Shown: positions 7,432 through 14,269 of the stretch, one piece after another
Layout: every line of letters starts with the position of its first letter
How positions within the stretch are numbered: the stretch's first letter is position 1
Assembly: GCA_047639615.1 (NCBI GenBank)
Contig: JBLIOL010000047.1
Coordinates: forward strand, 1-22,732
Reading direction: 5' to 3'
Length of the DNA: 22,732 nucleotides
From: CAYWNK01 sp047639615
Lineage (GTDB): Bacteria > Planctomycetota > UBA1135 > GCA-002686595
The notes under the pieces: model-generated
Databases searched by the model: none
Seen by the model: only the letters and a program-made list of their open reading frames with translations
What the model was told of the DNA's origin: nothing
Translations under genes and position numbers: made by a program

Positions 7432-10400
7432 GCGCTGACCCGAAGAATACCGCACGCCTGCTCCTCCGCATCCAGGGGGACGGCCGTGCTCCGACCGAAC
7501 TACCCGGGACGGGACGCCTGGTGATCGGCTCCGACGCCGAGCGCGTGGACCTGGTCCTGGAAGGCCAAGGTGTAGACAAGGTTCACTGCGCCATTGGCCG
7601 CGTGAAGAACGGCGGCTGGGCTCTCAAGGACTTGGGCTCAGAGTTCGGAACCATGCTCAACGGCAAGAACGTGGAAGCGGGCCGCATCTCCTTGGGCGAT
7701 GAAATCGTGCTCGGTGCCAGGCGCCTGGAGGTGGTCGAGGCCGGCGCCAGTACTTCCAATGACAAGCCGCGGCTCCAGTCACAGTCACAGCGGAAGCCCG
7801 AGCCGAAGCCGAAGCCGAAGCCGAAGGCCAAGCCCACCAGCACACCCGAGATCCCCGGCTTCCGCGTACATCGCCGCCTAGGCCGCGGCGGCAGCGGCGA
7901 GGTTTGGCTCGCCACCCAGGTCAGCCTCGATCGCGAAGTGGCACTCAAACTATTGCGGCCGCACCTGGCCGCCGACAGCGTTTTCGTGAAACGCTTCCAG
8001 GACGAAGCCCGCGCCGCCGCCGCCCTGGGTCACCCCAACGTGGTGACGGTCTACGACGTGGGCGAAGGCAACGGCCAGCACTTCCTATCCATGGAGTACA
8101 TGGCGCGCGGCTGCCTCGAACAACACCTGGCCAACACCGGCCCCTTGCCCTGGCGCGAAGTGCTCGAAGCCTTGCGCGACGCCAGCCGCGGCCTGGAATA
8201 CGCCGAGTCCCGCGGGCTCGTGCACCGCGACATCAAGCCCGCCAACCTGATGCGCGGTGAAGACGGCACCGTGCGCATCGCCGACCTCGGCTTGGCTGCC
8301 GCCGCTGGCGAAGCCGTGGACATGGGTGCCGAAGGCGGCAAGCGCCGCATCCAAGGCACACCCCACTTCCTAGCTCCCGAGATCATTCGCGGCGGCCCGC
8401 CCGAGCGACGCTCCGACCTCTACGCATTGGGAGTCACCGCCTATCGCTTGCTCTCCGGCAAGACTCCCTTCGATGGCTCCAGCGCTACCGATATTCTGCG
8501 TAGTGCCCTGCACTCCGACCCCCAGGACTTGAGCGAGTTGGCACCGGCCTGTCCCGACGCCGTCGTGGACTTGGTGCACCGCCTCTTCGAACGCGATCCC
8601 GCTGATCGCCCGGCCAACGCCGCAGCGGTGCGCTTGGAAGCCGAGGCCCTGCTGCAGAATGCTGGCCGTCCCACACAGGATGTGGTCGGCGCACCCAGCA
8701 AGAGCTCGGCTGGAATCGTCACGGGCGGCATCGCTGTGCTCGCCTTGGTGGCGATCGGCGCCTGGCAACTCCTGGGCGGCGGCGACCCCGCACCGCCGAC
8801 CGATTCGGGTGGTAGCGGCAACGCCAGCATCAGCGCCACCGGCAGTCACACGACCGGACCGGAAGACCCCGATAGCGGCAAGCTGATCAGCGCCTTCGAC
8901 GGTCAAACGGAGCCGGATGAAACCGAGCCCGTGCGCGATGACGAAGCCGAGCAACGCTTCGAGGAACGCGCCGAGTTGGCCTACCTACGCCTGGGCGGAC
9001 AGGACCTCACGGATGAGCAACGCATCGGGCGCCTGCGCACCCTAGCCGAAACATACAAGGGCACCACCACCGCCACCACGGCCGCACTCGAGGCCGAGTC
9101 CCTCGCGCAGCACGTGGCCACCGTCGTCGCCGAGGATCACGCGCGCTCCAGCGCGCGCGAATTACTGCTAGCGAGCCTCACCAGCGCCGCCGATCTGGAT
9201 GCACCAGATCGGCGTCCCGGCAACGCCCTGCGGGCGCTTGCTGCCGTGGAAGGCCAGGATGATTGGGTCGCGGACGAGGCCTTCCAAACGGCACGCAAGG
9301 CTCTCATTCAACGCATCCTCGAGCAGGGTCGCACGCGGGCGGAAGCCCTCGACAAGTCTGTGGCGGAGCACCTGGAGAAGGGCCGCTTCGAAGAGGCGCG
9401 CCAACAGATCTCAGCGCTGCTCGCCCTGGTGGACATACCCGAGTCCCTAGTAGGTGCCAACGAGGAATCGGTCGAACGCATGCGAGCCTTGGCAGCCCAA
9501 GCGCGAGTGCGAGCATCGAAGCTCGTGCAGATGGCCGAAGCCTACGCCAACAACGTGGTGCTCGTAGACGAGGGCATTCTGGCCGCGGGCCTGGGCGGCC
9601 CGACTGGCTTCGAGTACGACCTACTGAGCCTCGATCTCGGCACTGCCCAGGAACGCCTCGGCAGCATCTCCGACGAGTTCCGCACACCCGAAGCCAAGAT
9701 CGCACTCGAGCCCCTGCAAGCCGACCTGATCCTCGCCGATCAGAGCTTGCGAGCCTTGCTGGGGGCCTGGAACCAAGACCAGTGGCGCCGCAAGACCGTA
9801 CTCGTGCCTGACAGCAGTGGCCGTACGCGCGCTTCTGAAGTGTCTGGCATCAGCAGCCGCGGACTACAACTAGCGGACGGCCCGGACGTGCCTTGGAAGG
9901 CGCTTATGCGCCTACCCAAGGCCATGGACAACCTGTTCAAGGAACGTCTGGCCCGGGACTGGACGCCAACAGAGCTGCAGGGTGTCGCCACCCTCGTGCG
10001 CCTCTCCGCCGTGTTGGGTGCCTTGCACTCCGCCGAAGAGATGCTGCCCGAGAACACCAGCGCGCGTTTCACCAAGGGCGAGGCGGAGGAGCTGACCCTC
10101 GGCTTCAGCTTTGCGCAGCGCTGGGTGGACATCCTGGCAGAACCCGCCCGCAGCCAAGCGCAGCTGATCCTAGATCAAGAGCGTGGTGCCGCCGAAGCCC
10201 TTGCCGCAGCCCTCTTGGCCGTCGGCGATGAGCGCCCCGCCGATGCGGCAACCTTGATCGAACGGCTCTTCGCTGAGTCGAGCCACACCCTGCTGCTGCG
10301 CCTACTCTCCGATGGCAGCGACTGGCGACCCAGTCCCGCAGACACAGGCAAAGAACCTGAGACAGAGACAGAGACTGAGACTGAGTCTGAGTCTGATCTC

Positions 10401-10442
10401 GAGTCTGATCCCGAATCCGAATCCACCGGCGGCGAGGAGTAG
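7428..10442 (+). CDS. FHA-domain transmembrane Ser/Thr protein kinase with large C-terminal region
   Basis: 1004 residues from the ATG at 7428, inside the ATGA overlap with yggS; a longer frame from 7371 would read back through yggS. About residues 12-105 form an FHA domain (LVIGSD ... VHC ... GSEFGTMLNGK), which binds phosphothreonine peptides. A KPEPKPKPKPKAKP linker follows. About 145-410 is a Hanks-type kinase: GRGGSGEVW at 152-160, Lys174 in VALK, HRDIKPANL at 266-274, DLG at 286-288 in place of DFG, GTPHFLAPE at 310-318, and the closing Arg in DRP. The catalytic residues are present, so it should be active. About 427-449 is a single hydrophobic span, so the last 550 residues should lie outside the cytoplasm. 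They are Ala/Glu/Leu-rich, probably helical, match no family I recognise, and end in an acidic Glu-Thr/Ser-Asp tail (about 972-1004). The PNP-like gene starts 2 nt after the stop. Confidence 0.93.
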   Translation: MSADPKNTARLLLRIQGDGRAPTELPGTGRLVIGSDAERVDLVLEGQGVDKVHCAIGRVKNGGWALKDLGSEFGTMLNGKNVEAGRISLGDEIVLGARRLEVVEAGASTSNDKPRLQSQSQRKPEPKPKPKPKAKPTSTPEIPGFRVHRRLGRGGSGEVWLATQVSLDREVALKLLRPHLAADSVFVKRFQDEARAAAALGHPNVVTVYDVGEGNGQHFLSMEYMARGCLEQHLANTGPLPWREVLEALRDASRGLEYAESRGLVHRDIKPANLMRGEDGTVRIADLGLAAAAGEAVDMGAEGGKRRIQGTPHFLAPEIIRGGPPERRSDLYALGVTAYRLLSGKTPFDGSSATDILRSALHSDPQDLSELAPACPDAVVDLVHRLFERDPADRPANAAAVRLEAEALLQNAGRPTQDVVGAPSKSSAGIVTGGIAVLALVAIGAWQLLGGGDPAPPTDSGGSGNASISATGSHTTGPEDPDSGKLISAFDGQTEPDETEPVRDDEAEQRFEERAELAYLRLGGQDLTDEQRIGRLRTLAETYKGTTTATTAALEAESLAQHVATVVAEDHARSSARELLLASLTSAADLDAPDRRPGNALRALAAVEGQDDWVADEAFQTARKALIQRILEQGRTRAEALDKSVAEHLEKGRFEEARQQISALLALVDIPESLVGANEESVERMRALAAQARVRASKLVQMAEAYANNVVLVDEGILAAGLGGPTGFEYDLLSLDLGTAQERLGSISDEFRTPEAKIALEPLQADLILADQSLRALLGAWNQDQWRRKTVLVPDSSGRTRASEVSGISSRGLQLADGPDVPWKALMRLPKAMDNLFKERLARDWTPTELQGVATLVRLSAVLGALHSAEEMLPENTSARFTKGEAEELTLGFSFAQRWVDILAEPARSQAQLILDQERGAAEALAAALLAVGDERPADAATLIERLFAESSHTLLLRLLSDGSDWRPSPADTGKEPETETETETESESDLESDPESESTGGEE

Positions 10443-10444
10443 CC

Positions 10445-11320
10445 GTGCCCCAACACCATCTCGACGACGCCGTCTTCCCGGCCGTGGACTCCCTGCGCGA
10501 GGAGGGCCTCGAACCGCCGCACGCCTTGCTGCTGGCGGGCACCGGTCTGGGCATGCTGACCTCCGCCATCACGGAGCTGCGCAGCGTCGATCTGGCGGAT
10601 CTACCGGGCGTGCCCGCCATCTGGCAGGAAGGCTTGCTGTACTCCGGGCGACTGGGAGCCTGCTCGATTTGGATGCTAGAGGACGCCCCCGGTGACCTGG
10701 AGTTCGGCGAAGGCGGTGGCCCCGAGCGTCCGGCCTGGGAACGCTCCTGGCCGGTCTGGCTGGGTGCCTCAGGTGGTGCGCAAGTGATGCTCCACACGGC
10801 GGCTGGCGTCGCCTTGGACGCAGCCGGCGAGCGCGAAGCCCTGCAGCCCGGCCAGCTGGCCGCGCTCAGCGATCACATCAACCTCTCCGGCCAAACGCCG
10901 CTCCTAGGCCTGGGCGAAACGCGCCTCGGCCCGCTCTTCCCCGACCAGAGCCAACTGCACCACGCGGGCCTGCGCTCGCGCGCGCTGGCACACGGCTCGC
11001 GCCTCGGCATCCGCATAGCCGAAGCCCAAGCCGCATGCCTGGTGGGACCCAGCCTGGCCACGCCCGCCGAGCTGCGCTGGCTCGCCAGCACCGGTAGCCA
11101 CGTGGCCGTACAAGGCCTAGCCGCCCCGCTTATCGCCGCCGCCCACGCGGGCCTCTCGACCTTAGCCCTGGTGGCCGTGGCCGACTCAGCCAGCCGCCCC
11201 CTGCGCATGGCGGAGTTGGTGCAAGGCGCGGACGCGTGCGCCCCCGCCATCGAAGACTTGATCAAGGCCCTCGCCCCCGACGTGGCCGAAGTGGCCGCCG
11301 AACTCGAGTTCGAAGCATGA
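10445..11320 (+). CDS. Purine nucleoside phosphorylase-like protein with divergent active site
   Basis: 291 residues from GTG, 2 nt after the kinase stop. The framework of the PNP/MTAP trimeric family is visible in order: AGTGLG (31-36), LYSGRLG (65-71), HTAAG (117-121), DHINLSG (143-149), GPSLATPAE (201-209), an AAPLIAAAHAGL segment like the EVIVARHCGL helix, and AVAD (244-247). Several residues that bind phosphate or purine in human PNP are changed: the His of GHSG is Tyr, the GRFHxYEG motif has no clear counterpart (LEDAPGDLEFGEG), the Glu of FET is Ala, and the Asn of LITN is Asp. Asp at the last position is also seen in adenine-using relatives such as MTAP. It may be a non-catalytic homologue or act on a different substrate. 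Automatic annotation would probably call it purine nucleoside phosphorylase. It overlaps purN by ATGA. Confidence 0.8.
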   Translation: MPQHHLDDAVFPAVDSLREEGLEPPHALLLAGTGLGMLTSAITELRSVDLADLPGVPAIWQEGLLYSGRLGACSIWMLEDAPGDLEFGEGGGPERPAWERSWPVWLGASGGAQVMLHTAAGVALDAAGEREALQPGQLAALSDHINLSGQTPLLGLGETRLGPLFPDQSQLHHAGLRSRALAHGSRLGIRIAEAQAACLVGPSLATPAELRWLASTGSHVAVQGLAAPLIAAAHAGLSTLALVAVADSASRPLRMAELVQGADACAPAIEDLIKALAPDVAEVAAELEFEA

Positions 11321-11889
11321 CCCATCCCGTTGCCGTGTTCGTGTCCGGCACGGGCCGGCACATGGAAAACTTCGTCCAGCTCTCGCGCAGTGGCGAGCTC
11401 GATATCGATGTGCGCCTGGTGCTCTCCTCGCGCAGCAGCGCCCTGGCCCTCGAGAAAGCCAAAGCGCTCGACATCCCCGCCGTCGCCGTACCCGGCAAGG
11501 GTGCGGACCACGCCCGCTACTCCCAGGCCATCTTCGCCGCCGCCGCAAGGGCTGGCGCCGAGACCGTGCTGCTGGCCGGCTTCCTGCGCATGCTCGTGAT
11601 CCCGGATGGCTGGCAGAATCGCGTGCTGAACATTCACCCCTCCCTGCTGCCTGCCTTCGGCGGCCAGGGCTACTACGGCAACTTCGTGCACCAAGCGGTG
11701 CTCGATCGCGGCGTGCAGATCAGCGGCTGCACCGTGCACATGGTCGACGATGAGTACGACCACGGGCGTATCCTGCTGCAGAAGAGCTGCCCCGTATTGC
11801 CCGACGACAGCGCCGACAGCCTGGCAGACCGTGTTTTCGCGGTCGAGCAAGAGGCATACCCAGAAGCTGTGCGCAACTTCCTGAGCTAG
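11317..11889 (+). CDS. purN: Phosphoribosylglycinamide formyltransferase, PurN family
   Basis: 190 residues from the ATG at 11317, which overlaps the preceding stop as ATGA. PurN transfers a formyl group from 10-formyltetrahydrofolate to GAR in the third step of purine synthesis. The catalytic triad aligns with E. coli PurN: Asn105 and His107 in NIHPSLLP, and Asp148 in DDEYDHG. The N-terminal loop is SGTGRHMENF rather than the usual SGNGSNL, so the phosphate-binding loop is somewhat altered, and GGQGYYGNFVHQAVL replaces the PGLHTHRQAL type of segment, as in some other PurN-like proteins. Most likely it is PurN; another formyl-transferase of the same fold is a minor alternative. It sits at the end of the coupled kinase block. 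Confidence 0.9.
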   Translation: MTHPVAVFVSGTGRHMENFVQLSRSGELDIDVRLVLSSRSSALALEKAKALDIPAVAVPGKGADHARYSQAIFAAAARAGAETVLLAGFLRMLVIPDGWQNRVLNIHPSLLPAFGGQGYYGNFVHQAVLDRGVQISGCTVHMVDDEYDHGRILLQKSCPVLPDDSADSLADRVFAVEQEAYPEAVRNFLS

Positions 11890-11937
11890 GCACTACCATT
11901 CGCGATGGGCCGTTTCCCTCTCAACCCACCTACTGCC

Positions 11938-12618
11938 ATGACCATCTCCCGCACCTTGAGCCTCGTGCTCGCCCTGCTGGCCATTCCCGCCTTCGCCAGC
12001 CCCGCCCTTGGCCAAACACCCGGTTCCACCCAGGAACCCGGCAAGCCGCGCACCAAAGCCAAGCGCGCCGACAAGGTCAAGGAGGCCCAGCCTGGCACCA
12101 ACCCCGCCAAGCAGGACAAGAAGACTGCCGAGCGCACCGGCGAAGCACGCGACAAGCAGCAGGCCGAGAAGGGTGCCGAGCGCGCTGCAGATGCACGCGA
12201 CAAGCAGCAGGCCGAGAAGGGTGCCGAGCGCGCTGCAGATGCGCGCGACAAGCAGCAGGCCGAGAAGGGTGCCGAGCGCGCTGCAGATGCACGCGACAAG
12301 CAGCAGGCCGAAAAGGGTGCCGAGCGCGCTGCAGATGCACGCGCCAAAATGAAGGCCTTGGATACGAAGGCGCTGCGCTCTCTAGGCAATCAGGTCAAGA
12401 TCCACGAAGCCAATGTGGCGCGCATCGACAAGCTGACCGAGATCTTCACGCGCAAGAAGGATGACACGCGCCTGGCCCAGGTGCGCAAGCTGCGCACCGC
12501 TGAGGACCAGCGTTATGAGGCCATCATCGGCCGCTTCAAGAATGCCCTAGGCGCGGATCGCTTCGGGTCCGTACGTGCGCGCCTGGAAACCTCCAAGCGC
12601 AAGAACAAGGGCCGCTAG
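11938..12618 (+). CDS. Secreted Ala/Lys/Glu-rich protein with four 16-residue repeats
   Basis: 226 residues from the ATG at 11938; an upstream in-frame ATG at 11905 would place 11 residues before the signal sequence and is less likely. Residues 1-25 look like a Sec signal peptide (Arg5, then a hydrophobic stretch to PALG, followed by Gln26). A Pro/Lys linker leads to residues 70-133, four near-identical copies of ARDKQQAEKGAERAAD, a highly charged sequence expected to be helical. The C-terminal 90 residues (IHEANVARIDKLTEIF, then KDDTRLAQVRKLRT) also look all-helical. No family was recognised and no catalytic pattern is seen. It follows purN by 48 bp and precedes the lipoprotein by 35 bp; all three may share a transcript. 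An envelope or periplasmic structural role is a guess from composition. Confidence 0.8.
   Translation: MTISRTLSLVLALLAIPAFASPALGQTPGSTQEPGKPRTKAKRADKVKEAQPGTNPAKQDKKTAERTGEARDKQQAEKGAERAADARDKQQAEKGAERAADARDKQQAEKGAERAADARDKQQAEKGAERAADARAKMKALDTKALRSLGNQVKIHEANVARIDKLTEIFTRKKDDTRLAQVRKLRTAEDQRYEAIIGRFKNALGADRFGSVRARLETSKRKNKGR
12145..12336 (+). repeat. Four tandem 48-bp repeats (minisatellite) within the secreted-protein gene
   Basis: Units are 12145-12192, 12193-12240, 12241-12288 and 12289-12336, and a partial fifth begins at 12337. Copies differ by single bases: GCG for GCA at the start of the third unit and GAA for GAG in the fourth. The period is a multiple of three, so copy-number change keeps the frame. 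Confidence 0.95.
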
Positions 12619-12653
12619 CGGCTCACGCCATCCCTCCACCCCACTCCTCCATC

Positions 12654-12908
12654 ATGAACACGCGCATCTACCTAGCCCCTCTAGCCCTCAGCCTGCTCCT
12701 CTGCTCCTGCCCCGGCGATGAGCCGGAGGCCGCCGCAGCTCCCGGAACGGAAACCGGCACCGCCGACACGCAGGCCTTCGACAACACCGTCGAGGAAGTG
12801 GCTGGCGAGATCGACGCCGCAGCCAAAGCTGCCAGCGACAAGATCACTGACGAGAACGCCGAAGCATCCCTCGAGGACCTTTCCAAGTCCATCGAAGGCG
12901 GCAACTAG
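12654..12908 (+). CDS. Small acidic lipoprotein
   Basis: 84 residues. The N-terminus MNTRIYLAPLALSLLLCSC is a lipoprotein signal with candidate lipobox cysteines 17 and 19; LCSC at 16-19 places Cys19 as the more likely lipidated residue. The mature part is Ala/Glu/Asp-rich (about residues 20-84), with a predicted amphipathic helix from about 43 to 80 and no further cysteine. No family was recognised. Its stop codon TAG (12906-12908) shares CTAG with the opposing mrfB stop, and an 11-bp hairpin follows 11 nt later. It probably lies in the envelope next to the secreted repeat protein encoded just upstream. Confidence 0.78.
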   Translation: MNTRIYLAPLALSLLLCSCPGDEPEAAAAPGTETGTADTQAFDNTVEEVAGEIDAAAKAASDKITDENAEASLEDLSKSIEGGN

Positions 12909-14266
12909 CTAGGGCAGCCCGCCTTGCGGCGCAGCCGCAAGGCGCGGCCCTCTAGATCGCGCGCTAGCCGACCGCGGCCGGCGCCCGGGGGATAGGCCTC
13001 CAGCAGGGCTTCGGCCCGCAGGCAAGCCGCCAGTGCGGCGCTGTAGTTTTTAGCGCGGTGCTCAAGGAACTTGGCCCAGGCAGCATGAATCGGAGCCGTG
13101 AAGTCATCCTCCGGCCCGCTGGCGAGCTCCGCGAAGGCCACCCCCGCCGCCTCGTCCTGGCGCAGGCGCCGTAGCAACTCCGCCCGTGCCAGGCCCAGGT
13201 CGCGCGCGCCCGGTTCCAGCTGCAGTGCACGCTCGGCCAACTCCAGGGCCGCGGGTAGGTCCTTGGCACCCGCGCAGGAGGAGAGCACCCCTCTACGCCG
13301 CGCACCCGCCGGACCCGACAGAGCGTTCCCGTCGGGACCTAACTCCCCGCCCGCACGCCCGAGCCAAGCCAGCAGTGTCACCAGGGAGAGCACATCCAAA
13401 CGGTTGTGGTGAAACACGCCCTCCAGCCGGTGCGGCCGTTCCGCCAGGTAATCGAACCAAGCCGCCGGAGCCTGGGAACCAGGCAGATCATTGTCGCGCT
13501 GCAGTCCGCACAGCTCGCGCTCGAGGGTGGCTAGGCGCCCGTCGTCGAAGCTACCGCCGAAGAGCCGGCGCAGGGGGTGGTAGAGATCGAGATGCGGCTT
13601 GTTCTCGAAGGGCGGCGCTACTCCGCACAGGCGCATCTTGTCCTCGAGTCGGTGCCTATCGAAGGACTTGCCAAAGAAGGAAACCAAACTGCCAGCCTCG
13701 GCGATGCGCCGCGAGGCTTCCGCCAGCAACGCCGGCTCGTCCTCCGGCCCGCGCATGAAACCCTGCCACAGCTCGAAGCTGCCGTCGGGTAGGAAACGAC
13801 CGAGGCCAACCATGAAGACCCAGGTGCCCGCACCGCCGGAGAGTCCGGTGGTCTCCGTATCCAGGTAGATCGCTTGGCGCGCATCCAAGCCCGCCAAGCC
13901 CCCATCGCCAGTAAGCCAAGGAAAGATGCCCGTGTCGATTCCGTCCACCGCATCCAAGCGCCAATTCCCGTGCAAGTCCGCGCCCTGAAAGAGCTCCGTT
14001 CGCGCCCAGTAGGGACCCCGCGGACCCTCAGCTAGCACCAAATTCTGGGGTTCGCCGCTGCCCACGGGCCAGCTCGGCTGCTGCTCAACCGGCTGCTCGG
14101 GCGCTGCCGAAGAGGGCGCACCCGCCTGCCGACCTAAGCGCGCCTTGAGCCAACCGGGCATGGCCTTGGGCTTGGACGGGGACTCCGACTCCGGCTGCAC
14201 CTCGGGCTCCGGACTCGGATCCCGGCGCAGGCGCCGCAGGCGTTCCCTTCGGGACTCGGTGGTCAT
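12905..14266 (-). CDS. mrfB: MrfB/YprB-like exonuclease with C-terminal TPR region
   Basis: 453 residues. About 132-300 is an RNase H-like exonuclease domain of the YprB family: Asp136 and Glu138 in LDTETTGL, Asp203 in SFDRHRL, the family segment HLDLYHPLRRLF at 225-236, and Asp291 in HHNRLDV, giving a DEDD-type metal site. About 320-440 looks like tetratricopeptide helices (ALELAERALQLEPGARDLGL and similar). The first 70 residues are Arg-, then Pro/Ser/Glu-rich and probably disordered. In Bacillus subtilis YprB (MrfB) is the nuclease partner of the helicase YprA (MrfA) in repair of mitomycin C damage, outside UvrABC. Here the gene starts 3 bp after the mrfA-like stop, the same pairing. An exact match in function is inferred from domain and context. 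Confidence 0.88.
   Translation of the reverse strand: MTTESRRERLRRLRRDPSPEPEVQPESESPSKPKAMPGWLKARLGRQAGAPSSAAPEQPVEQQPSWPVGSGEPQNLVLAEGPRGPYWARTELFQGADLHGNWRLDAVDGIDTGIFPWLTGDGGLAGLDARQAIYLDTETTGLSGGAGTWVFMVGLGRFLPDGSFELWQGFMRGPEDEPALLAEASRRIAEAGSLVSFFGKSFDRHRLEDKMRLCGVAPPFENKPHLDLYHPLRRLFGGSFDDGRLATLERELCGLQRDNDLPGSQAPAAWFDYLAERPHRLEGVFHHNRLDVLSLVTLLAWLGRAGGELGPDGNALSGPAGARRRGVLSSCAGAKDLPAALELAERALQLEPGARDLGLARAELLRRLRQDEAAGVAFAELASGPEDDFTAPIHAAWAKFLEHRAKNYSAALAACLRAEALLEAYPPGAGRGRLARDLEGRALRLRRKAGCPS
12920..12944. terminator. 11-bp perfect hairpin at the lipoprotein/mrfB convergence
   Basis: CGCCTTGCGGC - GCA - GCCGCAAGGCG forms an 11-bp perfect stem with a 3-nt loop. It begins 11 nt after the lipoprotein stop and lies inside the last codons of mrfB. 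It could terminate the plus-strand transcript, although no T-tract follows; it may instead stabilise 3' ends on both strands. Confidence 0.5.
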
Positions 14267-14269
14267 GAA

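Noticed and set aside
8370..8954. 194-codon minus-strand frame within the kinase gene
   Set aside because: It lies wholly antisense to the kinase domain, with no start context or family match.
12145..12336. 48-bp repeats as a possible CRISPR array
   Set aside because: Units are directly adjacent without unique spacers and code for a repeat in an exported protein.
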